Assembly: GCA_016296635.1 (NCBI GenBank)
Contig: JAEDIZ010000004.1
Coordinates: forward strand, 1 to 51,233
From: Oscillospiraceae bacterium
Lineage (GTDB): Bacteria; Bacillota; Clostridia; Oscillospirales; Oscillospiraceae
Direction: 5' to 3'
Length of the DNA stretch: 51,233 nucleotides
Shown here: positions 7,589 through 16,588 of the stretch, in pieces
Layout: every line of letters starts with the position of its first letter
Numbering within the stretch: the first letter of the stretch is position 1
The notes under the pieces: generated by a model
What the model was told of the DNA's origin: nothing
Seen by the model: only the letters and a program-made list of their open reading frames with translations
The model's database searches: none
Translations under genes and position numbers: made by a program

Positions 7589-8252
7589 GTTCTGTTTCAT
7601 TCCTTTCTTCGAAATCAGCATCGGTTTGCGTCTGTTTCAGTAGCTTTTCATACATCTTTTTTGACAGCAGGGCATCAAGATACCCCTCCAGCGAAAAATA
7701 CGCCAAAACCCAAAACATTCCGACGATCGTAAAAATGTCCGGGCGCATGAAAAACGCAGCCGCCGGAAACAGCAGAAACACAATGTGAAGGATTGTAGTG
7801 ATCGGATTTGCAACGGAAACGAAAAAGGCATTTCGGAAATACTGCGCATAACTGCACGCAAACCATGAAATAATCTCAAAAATTCTGGACAGACAGAACA
7901 GATAGAAAACCGTCGGAACCATAATGAGATACATCAGCGTGTTTTTCATCTGCAACTCGCTGCGCGACAGAAGAAGGAAATCCATCGTCAGAAACAGACC
8001 GATCCCCAGCATCGTCAGCCAGACGCGCGTCGAGCCGGAAAATCCTTCCTTGAACGCACGCAGAAATTCCGCAGCGCCCGCGTTCTCCTTTCCTGCCCAC
8101 GCGGCGGCGACGGTATGCAGCGCCGTTCGTGCGGCTCCGACCGTCACGATCGGAATGCAGCAGAGGATATACAGAATATTTACAATAAACACGTCTGCAG
8201 TCGCCGAAAGGAACTGCATCAGCTTTGAATCGTAAGAAAAGATATGTTTCAT
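7575..8252 (-). CDS. YesL-family (DUF624) membrane protein
   Basis: A 225-residue integral membrane protein with about five hydrophobic segments and the DUF624 signature near the N-terminus (NILYILCCIPIVTVGAARTAL). YesL-like genes regularly sit next to rhamnogalacturonan-type ABC importers and AraC/YesN regulators in Firmicutes, as here, but their role is unsettled; a transport or sensing accessory is usual speculation. The start has GGTGG seven bases upstream. Its 3' end overlaps the lyxose-isomerase-like gene. Confidence 0.82.
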   Translation of the reverse strand: MKHIFSYDSKLMQFLSATADVFIVNILYILCCIPIVTVGAARTALHTVAAAWAGKENAGAAEFLRAFKEGFSGSTRVWLTMLGIGLFLTMDFLLLSRSELQMKNTLMYLIMVPTVFYLFCLSRIFEIISWFACSYAQYFRNAFFVSVANPITTILHIVFLLFPAAAFFMRPDIFTIVGMFWVLAYFSLEGYLDALLSKKMYEKLLKQTQTDADFEERNETEHETL

Positions 8253-8292
8253 GGTTTGTCCACCTGTTTTTCAGTCTTTGCCGCATACGCGC

Positions 8293-8321
8293 AAAGAGGG
8301 CTGCATCCCGCAGCCCTCTTT
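8293..8321. terminator. Strong 12-bp hairpin between ceramidase-like and YesL-like genes
   Basis: Arms AAAGAGGGCTGC (8293-8304) and GCAGCCCTCTTT (8310-8321) are perfect, with a 5-base loop. In the leftward direction the T-run is short (TTTG), so partial termination or mRNA end protection is likely after the ceramidase-like gene. Confidence 0.55.
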
Positions 8322-8365
8322 TTCAATGCGCAGTACCGGCTTGAAAGGGGTCTGCCCTGATATTT

Positions 8366-9901
8366 TCAGTCCTTCTTCAGTTTCTCAAGGAGCTTCAGCG
8401 AGTTTTCAACGTACTGCTGACCGGCAGCCGGCGATACGTTGTTATCAAAGATTGTGGCAGAATAGCCCTTGTTCGCAACGCCGCGCTCCGTTGCAAGATA
8501 GCCTCCGCAGGCGTCACCGCAAAGCTGCACAAGGAAGGTCTGCACAAAGGGACTTCTCGCCTGAATTCTGTGCATATAGTCCATATACAGCTCAAACGGC
8601 GTTGTGACAAACGAGATCTCTCCGAGTCTGATCACGTGGGTGCCGATTTGCAGCGTGGGTCTGGTCTTAAGCTCCTCTGCCGTATCGATCGCTTCCTCAT
8701 AGCACTCCAGCACGGCGTCATAGGTGCTTTTGGAAACTCTGTATTCCTCCGGAACTGTTTCCGTCGGAGGCGTCTTTTTGACAAATTCGATGGCGTCTTT
8801 GCACCATGCAACGTCTTCGTCGGTGATCCTGCGTCTTTCATAATCCGCCGTTTCATAGACATGCTTCACGGGCAGCTCCGCATACTTTTCCTTCTGCGCC
8901 CAGGCGTAGATCTCCTTTACGCTCTCAATGATTCTTTCCGCAATATCCTTTCTCTCTGCGATGACCTTCCGGTAATGATCCTCCGTCACTCTGCCCGCTT
9001 TATCCAGTCCAGCGCCGTGTCCCTGCGTCGGATCAAGCTGATAGCCGAGACCGTACTTCAGGCGCATTCTTCTTGCCTGCGCCTCCTTGTAATGCAGCGT
9101 TCTCGGCGAAAGATCGCCGGCCGCCGCACATTGCGGGAGAATATAGACGTCCTCGCCGAAGGCCTTCGCCGCCTCGAGCCGAACGTCATGCCAGTAGTCT
9201 GCGGAAAGCTTCACAAAATGCTCGGAAAGCTGACTGGGGCACGGCACGTTGACAACAATGCCCGTCAGTTTATCTGCTTCATCGAAGGTATAGACCGCAT
9301 TGAGCGTATGATCTGCACCGGCCTCATAATGAGAGAACATATCGTCTCTCGTCTGACCGTACATCACGCCGTGTCCGTTCGGGGCAACTTCATTCGAAGT
9401 ACGCTTGGAAACGTCGTCCATGTAGATGACTCTTCTGGAATGTGCCACGACCGCATAACCGTAGCCGAAGGAGATCTTGCCGGGCTTTCTGCTGCGGTAT
9501 GCTTCCAAAATCGCCTCGCTGGCCTGCTCTGCAAAAAATGCCCTGCTTTTTTCGCCCGGTACGCGGTAAGCGCCGTCCGGTGCGGTATCGCTGATGTTAT
9601 TGACATCGATGGAGGCGTGCGTGTGCGTTGCATGCAGAACGACCCACTCCAAAGGGAAGGGCGCGTTTTTCTTCCTGAGCGCTTCCAGCACCGCCTGATA
9701 ACCGATAACTCTTACGTTCACAATATCGCAGGAGCAGAAAATAACCGCATCCTGCCCTTCTCCGCCGTCAATGCAGAGTGCCGTAACATAAACCGGATCG
9801 TGAATGCCCTCCGATAATCTCGTGTACCATTGACCGGGGATACTGACGGGGCCTTCCATTGAGATCTCTCTTCTCGCCCAACCGATTTTAAGCTGATCCA
9901 T
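8366..9901 (-). CDS. Neutral/alkaline ceramidase N-terminal domain-like protein
   Basis: A 511-residue protein resembling the catalytic domain of neutral/alkaline non-lysosomal ceramidases. Evidence: the N-terminal IGWARREISMEGPVSIPG start typical of the family, the metal-site HATHTHAS (about residue 90), a VNVPCPSQLSE segment and AAGDLSPR. It has no signal peptide, unlike secreted ceramidases, so it is probably cytosolic. Many such proteins occur in bacterial carbohydrate clusters where the amide substrate is unknown; hydrolysis of an N-acyl or related bond in a glycan fragment is a possibility, not a conclusion. GGAGG five bases before ATG supports the start. Confidence 0.7.
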   Translation of the reverse strand: MDQLKIGWARREISMEGPVSIPGQWYTRLSEGIHDPVYVTALCIDGGEGQDAVIFCSCDIVNVRVIGYQAVLEALRKKNAPFPLEWVVLHATHTHASIDVNNISDTAPDGAYRVPGEKSRAFFAEQASEAILEAYRSRKPGKISFGYGYAVVAHSRRVIYMDDVSKRTSNEVAPNGHGVMYGQTRDDMFSHYEAGADHTLNAVYTFDEADKLTGIVVNVPCPSQLSEHFVKLSADYWHDVRLEAAKAFGEDVYILPQCAAAGDLSPRTLHYKEAQARRMRLKYGLGYQLDPTQGHGAGLDKAGRVTEDHYRKVIAERKDIAERIIESVKEIYAWAQKEKYAELPVKHVYETADYERRRITDEDVAWCKDAIEFVKKTPPTETVPEEYRVSKSTYDAVLECYEEAIDTAEELKTRPTLQIGTHVIRLGEISFVTTPFELYMDYMHRIQARSPFVQTFLVQLCGDACGGYLATERGVANKGYSATIFDNNVSPAAGQQYVENSLKLLEKLKKD

Positions 9902-9951
9902 ATTTCCCTCCGTTATTCTTCTGTCTGCGGCGAGTTGTACCCGCCGTCATC

Positions 9952-12075
9952 TCAAAGCAGTTCAGATAATTCAATGCCTGCCAGCAATACAATTCCGATT
10001 CCGTGGGTATCGTTTTTGCTCCAGCCCAGGACATTCTTATAATAATCGGCATCATAGGAATAAAGCGAACCTTTGCAGATCCCGTATACGTTGCCGAAGC
10101 GGTCGATGGCATGGCTCTGCAGGCCGTCCCATCCCTTGCATGCAGCGGCAAACAGCCGGGTGCCGAGTTTTTCATCTACCCAACCAAAGCGCACTGCTCT
10201 GCAGAAGCTGTATATGAACATTGCTGTGCCGGATGCTTCCTCATAGGAATCCGGCATCGTCAGCACCTGATGCCACAAGCCTCTGCTTCCCTGCAGGGCA
10301 AGATAACCCTCGCAAAGCTCTGTGAAATACGAAAGGATCTCTCCGCGATCCTTATGATCCTCCGGCAGGTATTCCAGCAGTTCGGAAATACTGAACAGCG
10401 TCCAGCCGTTTCCGCGTCCCCACGGGATCCCGTTTGCCTTGCCGACCTTGAAATCAAGGACGTGGCTCATTATCTTTAATTCCGGGATATAGAGATATTT
10501 TCTGAAAAGGCGCACCTGTCTGACCGCATTCTCCAGGTATTTTTCATCCCCGGACATTTTCCAATACCGGCACAAAAACGGGATACTCATATACTGGTCA
10601 TCCGCCCACATGGTGGGATGAATACCCTTCGGACGATAGAACGCGCCGTCAGCCAGCCGTGCCTGCCCGTTTTCCATATACGCAGCGATCGTATCTGCCG
10701 TTTCCCGGACGGAATCTTCCATTTCATCCCGGAACATTTCCAGCATTGCGGAACCGAAGGAGCCGCAGGCATCCAGGCAGCCGAGCGTCACGATCTGATT
10801 GTTGATCTCCGGATACCCGAAGGTCTCTCTGTCCCATATGCTGTATTCATGCAGAGATGCACATTCACGCACATGACTTTTCGCATATTCAAGAATGTCC
10901 GCCCGATGCAGGATCCGCGCAGTCCGTGTAAGGCCATACAGCGTAACACCCAAAGGATAGCTGAACTTGCCGAAGCAATCCTCTTCCAGATACGGTCTGA
11001 CGCAGGTGCATCGGTCAATCTTCCAATAGCATTTTTCTTCCGTTCCGTACAGACGGTGAAGACTCGGCTTTGTAAAGTCCGGCTTTTCATCGAGCGGCCC
11101 GAGATAGAGATATTTGCCCTGCGCTCCGGACACACCGGGATTTCTTTCTTCCAGCGTCTGCCCGTCCTCATAGGCAGCGGACCAGGAGACGCTCCACTCC
11201 GCTTTCTCCGGGCACTTTGAAATCAAGAGCAGCTCATGCGTACCGGCAGACAGCTCTGTCAGGCCCGGCTTTCTCTCCATTCCGTCAATGCAGCACACCG
11301 CATCAGAGCCGGAAAATGTAAGCAGCACCTGCTTTTTCCCCGGACGGCACTGCACTATCTCCGTCCAAAGGCATCCCCACGTTCCTTCCCGGTGGCCGAA
11401 AACTTCCTCAAAACAGCAGGGATCCTTTACCGACCCCTCCGTCAGATCAGGATACCACTTCAGCCCGGAAACAGCTTCGGAATCTGCAAATTGAATGGCA
11501 GCCGGGTCGATCCCGCTTCGGTCAAAAAGCCGGCTGAAGATAAAACCGCCCTGCCCGTACCGTTCGGTAAAGGGCGCTTTGAAAGAGATCCAGCGCCAGA
11601 ATGGCTCTGCTGCGCTCAGTCTGCAGCCAAAGCCCGTTCCCGTCTTTTTGCAGCATAGCGAAAGATGATTCCAGCCGGTCTGACACGGAAGCTGCACAAA
11701 GGAAATTCTGTCGCTGTCAATCTCCTCCGCTGTCGAAGAAGACCAGATCCGTTCGCCATTCAGAAACAGTTCCGTTTTGCTGTAACAACAAAGTCTGACT
11801 GTAAGCATCTCCGGCTGCTTCTGATAGAGCTTCGCAGCAACAAGGCAGGTCTGTCCCATCTCGGCTTTCGGCAATTTTTCGTTGAGGTCAAAGGAATACC
11901 AGCCCTCCGCGTCCGGGCAGAATCCGTCCGTACGGTATGCACGAAAACGAAACGAATGTGCCGTATTCTGTCCTATATAACGCTCGGCGACCGTCTTTAT
12001 CGTATCTGTGAGAGAGGCTACGCACGCTTTCATGCTCAGCTCTCCGTCAAAATATGCAGAATAATTTTCTTTCAT
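9952..12075 (-). CDS. GH105-type unsaturated uronyl hydrolase with N-terminal beta domain
   Basis: A 707-residue protein. The C-terminal ~360 residues match the (alpha/alpha)6 barrel of GH105 (YteR/YesR, unsaturated rhamnogalacturonyl hydrolase): MWADDQYMSIPF near 489-500 with the Asp pair expected at the active site, PWGRGNGWTLFS near 551, and GLWHQVLTMPDSYEEASGTA near 599. GH105 enzymes remove the 4-deoxy-4,5-unsaturated uronate left by polysaccharide lyases. The first ~350 residues are beta-rich and lack a signal peptide, so action is probably on imported oligosaccharides. The N-terminal extension is unusual, since YteR is ~370 residues. The start codon has a weak ribosome site. Its product would feed KdgF, KduI and KduD of the same locus. 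Confidence 0.85.
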   Translation of the reverse strand: MKENYSAYFDGELSMKACVASLTDTIKTVAERYIGQNTAHSFRFRAYRTDGFCPDAEGWYSFDLNEKLPKAEMGQTCLVAAKLYQKQPEMLTVRLCCYSKTELFLNGERIWSSSTAEEIDSDRISFVQLPCQTGWNHLSLCCKKTGTGFGCRLSAAEPFWRWISFKAPFTERYGQGGFIFSRLFDRSGIDPAAIQFADSEAVSGLKWYPDLTEGSVKDPCCFEEVFGHREGTWGCLWTEIVQCRPGKKQVLLTFSGSDAVCCIDGMERKPGLTELSAGTHELLLISKCPEKAEWSVSWSAAYEDGQTLEERNPGVSGAQGKYLYLGPLDEKPDFTKPSLHRLYGTEEKCYWKIDRCTCVRPYLEEDCFGKFSYPLGVTLYGLTRTARILHRADILEYAKSHVRECASLHEYSIWDRETFGYPEINNQIVTLGCLDACGSFGSAMLEMFRDEMEDSVRETADTIAAYMENGQARLADGAFYRPKGIHPTMWADDQYMSIPFLCRYWKMSGDEKYLENAVRQVRLFRKYLYIPELKIMSHVLDFKVGKANGIPWGRGNGWTLFSISELLEYLPEDHKDRGEILSYFTELCEGYLALQGSRGLWHQVLTMPDSYEEASGTAMFIYSFCRAVRFGWVDEKLGTRLFAAACKGWDGLQSHAIDRFGNVYGICKGSLYSYDADYYKNVLGWSKNDTHGIGIVLLAGIELSELL

Positions 12076-12108
12076 ACACTATACCTGATCAAGTCATGGA
12101 TTGAAGAT

Positions 12109-12129
12109 ATGCCCGCGTCTGCGGGCATA
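12109..12129. other. Intercistronic hairpin between cupin and GH105 genes
   Basis: Perfect 9-bp arms TATGCCCGC (12109-12117) and GCGGGCATA (12121-12129) with a 3-base loop, just after the cupin stop. No T-run follows in either direction. Confidence 0.45.
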
Positions 12130-12133
12130 CTCG

Positions 12134-12478
12134 TTATTTTGATATAAAATCCTCGCGCATCGGCGTAAAAACATCCAGCAGAACGCCGGCCTTCCGGCAG
12201 ACGCAGCCGTGGATCACCCCATTCGTTTTCAAAAGCGTATCTCCGGCGGTGACGGTTCTGGTCTCGCCGTCAATGGTAAAGTCAAATTCGCCCGAAAGAA
12301 TATATGTAATCTGTGTATGCGGATGGCTGTGCAGCTTTCCGACTGCACCCTCCGCGAAGGTGTTTTCCACCACCATCATATCGGAACTGTGCGCCAAGAT
12401 CCGTCGGATGACGCCGCCGCCCATATCCTCCGCCTGCGCATCGGAATAGGGCACCCATCTCTGATCTTTCTGAACCAT
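12134..12478 (-). CDS. kdgF: KdgF-like cupin (unsaturated uronate ring-opening)
   Basis: A 114-residue single-domain cupin with the metal-binding set LHSHPHTQITYILSGEFDF and a downstream His in NGVIHGC, and the tail LLDVFTPMREDF typical of KdgF-type proteins. KdgF speeds conversion of cyclic 4,5-unsaturated uronate to its linear keto form (5-keto-4-deoxyuronate), the substrate of KduI. The ATG at 12478 is chosen because AAGGAG lies seven bases upstream; an in-frame TTG lies two codons earlier. It sits between the clan GH-A hydrolase and GH105 genes, which suits a step directly after uronate release. Short cupins are hard to assign, but context and motif agree. Confidence 0.72.
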   Translation of the reverse strand: MVQKDQRWVPYSDAQAEDMGGGVIRRILAHSSDMMVVENTFAEGAVGKLHSHPHTQITYILSGEFDFTIDGETRTVTAGDTLLKTNGVIHGCVCRKAGVLLDVFTPMREDFISK

Positions 12479-12559
12479 TTCCAATCTCCTTATGAAATCC
12501 GGCAGATATACGTCTGCCGGATTATTCTGAATATGACTGCCACAGCGCCAGCACTTTTG

Positions 12560-14602
12560 TCATTCTGCCTGGATCAGATAATACATACTCCTCCAGTTTT
12601 CACCGACGGTGAAGGAGAGAACTCCGTTCTCGCAAGTCACCGGAATGCTTCCGCCGTAGCAGCCCTCCGGTGAAACTGCCCAAACGGTTGCCGTTTTCAT
12701 TGTCGTGTGAATGCTGATTGTTGCCACGATGTTTTCCACGATGACCGGTGCGTGGCCGAAATCCACAAGACGATCACGGTCAAACCGGATATCCGTATTC
12801 TCCGCACGGCCAACAGTCGTGAGCAAAATATTGTCGGATTTTTCAATAGGATCTTCGGTCAGTGAGCTCATTGCGATCACCGCAAAATCCGTTTTGCAGT
12901 CGATTGTTGCACAATTCAACTCCACCGGGCCGTTCTTTTCCAAAAAGCCATAGGCGCATTTTGTCATCGGCGAATCGATGAAGCCGAAATTTTTCTCCCA
13001 GCTTCTGTACATCTGACCATTGTCCGAGCGAACCTCGTTTTTCGCCACGTCAACGGGGCTGACATTTTCGCTGACCAGCACATCCGCATCCTCGTCCGCC
13101 CTCAGCGTTGTGGCAAGCTTGTGCGTTTCCGCAACGCAGCGGTATGCCTCACGCATGGTATCCTCAGCGTGTACCTGCCCCTTTGCGCAGCAGGTCAGAT
13201 TGGCGATATTATCCGCGACCTCGCCCGTGTTCACCGAGCCGAAGATGGGATCGACCTGAACGGCGACCTTTTCGTTTGCTTCCGAAACGTCCCCTCTTCT
13301 GGTAATCAATGCCGCGTGATAAAACAGTCCGTACTTTGCCGGATCATTCCACACGGAGAACACGCCCTCTCTATAAGGTACGCCGTTGATGGCGTCAGAG
13401 AGCATCTCCTTGCCCAGGATCTTGTTATCCTCCTGCGCAGGCAGATAGGAATAGGTGTGGATTGCCCAGCCGTCCCAGCCCTGGAAGGAGCCGAGCGCCG
13501 CAAAGAGAATGGGGCTTTCCGCTCTCCATTCGCATGGCCACGGCAGATCCCATTCTGAAACAAAGAACGGCTTATCGAACCGCCGCATATGCGACAGCGT
13601 ATCAAAGCAGGCTTCCTTCGTCTTTGTGATCGCGGCAACGCCGCATCGCTTATCCCGCTCGCCCCAGCGCCAGTCGTAATGATACTCATGGCTGTCCATA
13701 AAGTCCATGTCTTCGCTGGCTGCGAAAATGCCGGGATGCTTCGACCAGTTCGTACCGGTGATCGGGATCCTGACGCCGATCTCGCGCAGATATGCCTTCA
13801 TGTCGTTGAAGTATTTTTTCTGCATGAAGATCTTGAAAGCGAGCAGCGGCGCATCCTCGGAGGAAAGATCGCAGCCTTCCCAGTCATACTCAATTTCCTG
13901 TTCCTCCAGCCAGCCGCGCATCAGCTGCCGGAATTCAGCAGCATACGGCTCAAGCAGGAACTGTCTGGAGAAAAGATCTCCCTCGTTCATGATCTCTGTC
14001 AGAACGATGACTGGATCGTCCTTATAGCAGCAGCCGTTGTAGGGATTGTAATGCTCAAAGAGCTGACAGGCATATTCCTTCTGAAGTCCAACCATGGTCT
14101 TATTGTAGATACTGTAAGGCCTTGCAGCATCCTGCAGCTCGTTTGCCTTTTCGCATCCGTCTAGCGTTTTGAATCTGCGGTAGGTGATCAGATCAAGATA
14201 AACATAGATGCCCTCTTCGCGGAAGCAATGGATCAGATAATCCAGTCTGTCCATGCTGGTCTCATCCAGCGCCCGGTTGGAGCGCATATGAGCGCCCTTG
14301 GCATACTGGAAAATATTCGGGCAGTTCCATTCGCCGTCTAGCTGATGGAAGCGAACCAGATTCACTCCGGTCTGCGCAAGACGGCGCGCGACCTTTTTTG
14401 CGAAGTCATGCTCCGGGAAGCAGGCGCCGCCGTTAAAATTCACGCCCCAAAAACGGGCGGGCGCGCCATCCTCAAAGGAAAACCGGCTGCCCTTTGCCGT
14501 CAGAAAGCCATGCTTTCCGGCAGGCCTCTCGTCTGCAAACACGAATGAAATATCCACCGGCATATTGACCGGCGACAGCTTATACGGAAAAAATTCTTTC
14601 AT
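12560..14602 (-). CDS. Clan GH-A (cellulase-like TIM-barrel) glycoside hydrolase
   Basis: A 680-residue protein without a signal peptide, so probably intracellular. A TIM barrel of about 400 residues carries two candidate catalytic glutamates: the acid/base in LTEIMNEGDLF (about 207) and the nucleophile in FFVSEWDLPWP (about 350), as in clan GH-A retaining enzymes. Further signs are FWGVNFNGGACFP and TGVNLVRFHQLDG at the barrel start. The C-terminal ~250 residues form beta-rich domains. The exact GH family and substrate are not recognised. The ATG at 14602 has GGAGG seven bases upstream. It follows the permease genes closely, so imported oligosaccharides are the likely substrate. Confidence 0.75.
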   Translation of the reverse strand: MKEFFPYKLSPVNMPVDISFVFADERPAGKHGFLTAKGSRFSFEDGAPARFWGVNFNGGACFPEHDFAKKVARRLAQTGVNLVRFHQLDGEWNCPNIFQYAKGAHMRSNRALDETSMDRLDYLIHCFREEGIYVYLDLITYRRFKTLDGCEKANELQDAARPYSIYNKTMVGLQKEYACQLFEHYNPYNGCCYKDDPVIVLTEIMNEGDLFSRQFLLEPYAAEFRQLMRGWLEEQEIEYDWEGCDLSSEDAPLLAFKIFMQKKYFNDMKAYLREIGVRIPITGTNWSKHPGIFAASEDMDFMDSHEYHYDWRWGERDKRCGVAAITKTKEACFDTLSHMRRFDKPFFVSEWDLPWPCEWRAESPILFAALGSFQGWDGWAIHTYSYLPAQEDNKILGKEMLSDAINGVPYREGVFSVWNDPAKYGLFYHAALITRRGDVSEANEKVAVQVDPIFGSVNTGEVADNIANLTCCAKGQVHAEDTMREAYRCVAETHKLATTLRADEDADVLVSENVSPVDVAKNEVRSDNGQMYRSWEKNFGFIDSPMTKCAYGFLEKNGPVELNCATIDCKTDFAVIAMSSLTEDPIEKSDNILLTTVGRAENTDIRFDRDRLVDFGHAPVIVENIVATISIHTTMKTATVWAVSPEGCYGGSIPVTCENGVLSFTVGENWRSMYYLIQAE

Positions 14603-14633
14603 CGGAGAACCTCCATGCACGGCTCCCGGGCGC

Positions 14634-15536
14634 TCAGCCCTTTACGGAACCGATCATAATGCCTTTTTCAAAGAATTTCTGAACGAAGGGATACGCGACC
14701 AAGATTGGTACCGCAGAGACGATGATCAGTGAGAACTTCATAACGTCCGAAGCGCCGATCAGCTGTGCCAGCAGCTCCGCATCCTGGATCTGCGACAAAT
14801 CGATGTTGTTGGCGTTCAGAATGTCGCGCAGAACCATCTGCAGCGGATACAGATCTCTTTCGCGCAGATACAGCAACGCGTCAAAATAGGAATTCCAATG
14901 ATCGACTGCATAATACAGACCGATGACCGCATAAATAGATTTGGACAGCGGCATTACAATTTTGAACAGATACTTAATATCCGTAATACCGTCGATGACC
15001 GCCGCTTCATGAATATCTTCCGGAATGCTGTTCTGGAAGAAGGTCTTCATGATAATCGTGTTATAGACAGACATACCGCTGGCAAGAAGGATTGCCCAAC
15101 GCGTGTTCGTCAGATGGAGCTTGGAAAACAGAAGATAGGTAGGAATGATACCGCCGGAGAAGAACATCGTGACAAGGAACATCGTTGTGAAAAAGCCCTT
15201 GCCTTGGAAATTCTTTCTGGAGAGCGGATAAGCTGCCATAGTCGTCAGGCAGAGGTTCAGCACTGTACCGACGAACGTATAAATAATAGTATTCAGATAG
15301 CCCGTCCAAACGCGTTTATAGGAAAAAACGAGTTTATAGCCAGTCAACGTCGGCTCCACCGGAAACAGCAGGACTTTGCCGCTGGAAACCGCATTGCCGG
15401 AGGAGAAGGAGCTGGATACGACATAGATCAGCGGATAGATAATGATGATCAGGAGCAGGATCATGATCGCATTGATCATGCCGTACATGATCTTATCTGC
15501 CCTCGAATCTTTGATTTTTCGTGCTTTATTTCTCAT
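14634..15536 (-). CDS. Carbohydrate ABC transporter permease (YtcP/LplC type)
   Basis: A 300-residue inner-membrane permease with about six transmembrane segments and the conserved cytoplasmic loop IHEAAVIDGITDIKYLFKIVMPLSK (EAA motif, which docks the ATPase). It matches the YtcP/LplC class used for large oligosaccharides. The ATG at 15536 has GAAAGGG upstream. It overlaps no neighbour but is 16 bp after the first permease gene. No ATPase gene is present in the locus, so a shared MsmX-like ATPase encoded elsewhere would be needed, as is known for this transporter class. Confidence 0.92.
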   Translation of the reverse strand: MRNKARKIKDSRADKIMYGMINAIMILLLIIIIYPLIYVVSSSFSSGNAVSSGKVLLFPVEPTLTGYKLVFSYKRVWTGYLNTIIYTFVGTVLNLCLTTMAAYPLSRKNFQGKGFFTTMFLVTMFFSGGIIPTYLLFSKLHLTNTRWAILLASGMSVYNTIIMKTFFQNSIPEDIHEAAVIDGITDIKYLFKIVMPLSKSIYAVIGLYYAVDHWNSYFDALLYLRERDLYPLQMVLRDILNANNIDLSQIQDAELLAQLIGASDVMKFSLIIVSAVPILVAYPFVQKFFEKGIMIGSVKG

Positions 15537-15552
15537 ACTGCTGTACCCTTTC

Positions 15553-16524
15553 TCAGAACAGACCGACTTCATTGTCGGAGAGCTTGGCGGAGATCTTATT
15601 TACAACCACCAGAATAAAGCAGTTGATGACCGAATTGAAGAGGTTAATAGCCGCTGCATACGACATATCAGAGCTGTTGCCCATGCCGACCTTATAAACA
15701 TAGGTCGAGATGACCTCCGATACAGTCTGATTGATGGTATTCTGCATTAGGAACACCTTTTCAAAGCCGACCGTCATGACGGAACCGCAGCGCAGGATCA
15801 GCATGATGCACGCAGTCGGAATAATTGCCGGCAGATCCACATGCAGAACACGCTTCCAGCGGCTGGCGCCGTCGATCATGGCAGCCTCGTGCAGGTCGGT
15901 AGACACCGAGCTGAGCGCCGCCGTGTAGATGATCGTATCCCAGCCAAGGTTCTGCCAGACACCGGACCATACATACATATTGCGGAAGGAGCTGCCCATC
16001 AGTCTGAAGTCCGTCGGATAGCCTTCGCCGCCCAAAAGATTGAAGATCGTGCCGTAGGCGCCGGATACCGGGTTGAAAAGCATATTCATCATGCTGATGA
16101 TGACAACGACGGAAATGAAGTGTGGAATGTATATTACAGTCTGCGTAAACTTCTTAAACCGCTCGCTGGGAAGCGCATTCAAAAGAAGCGCTATCAGAAT
16201 CGCAAGAGAAAAGCTAATTACAATGCTATATAATGAAAGAATGACTGTGTTCTCAAATATCTGCTTAAAATTATAGTTGGTCAGGAATTTTTCAAACCAT
16301 TTCAGACCGACCCATTCGCTGCCGGTAATGCCGAGCTTGGGTCTGTAATTTCTGAATGCGATCTGCGCGCCGTACATCGGCTGATACCGAAAGATCAGTA
16401 TATAGAGTGCAGGGAAGAAAATAAGAAGATACAACTGCTTGTCGCGGGCAAATGTATGGCAGAAAGAATGGAGCCGATTTTTCAGCCTATTCCCTTTTTT
16501 TGCCGATTTTTCTTTACTATCCAT
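15553..16524 (-). CDS. Carbohydrate ABC transporter permease (LplB/YteP type)
   Basis: A 323-residue inner-membrane permease with six transmembrane segments. The signature N-terminal part FRYQPMYGAQIAFRNYRP and the EAA loop DLHEAAMIDGASRWKRVLHV mark the LplB/YteP class, which pairs with YtcP/LplC permeases for oligogalacturonide or rhamnogalacturonan-type uptake. The ATG at 16524 has GGAG six bases upstream. It follows the binding-protein gene across a hairpin (16546-16571), an arrangement that usually makes the binding protein more abundant than the permeases. Confidence 0.92.
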   Translation of the reverse strand: MDSKEKSAKKGNRLKNRLHSFCHTFARDKQLYLLIFFPALYILIFRYQPMYGAQIAFRNYRPKLGITGSEWVGLKWFEKFLTNYNFKQIFENTVILSLYSIVISFSLAILIALLLNALPSERFKKFTQTVIYIPHFISVVVIISMMNMLFNPVSGAYGTIFNLLGGEGYPTDFRLMGSSFRNMYVWSGVWQNLGWDTIIYTAALSSVSTDLHEAAMIDGASRWKRVLHVDLPAIIPTACIMLILRCGSVMTVGFEKVFLMQNTINQTVSEVISTYVYKVGMGNSSDMSYAAAINLFNSVINCFILVVVNKISAKLSDNEVGLF

Positions 16525-16545
16525 AAAAATCTCCAAAAGTACGTC

Positions 16546-16571
16546 CTTGGCGGGGCAAAAGCCCCGCCAAG
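16546..16571. other. Intercistronic hairpin after the binding-protein gene
   Basis: Perfect 11-bp arms CTTGGCGGGGC (16546-16556) and GCCCCGCCAAG (16561-16571) with an AAAA loop. No T-run follows leftward, so it likely protects the upstream mRNA or lowers read-through into the permeases. Confidence 0.6.
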
Positions 16572-16588
16572 TTTCACATGTTTCTGAA

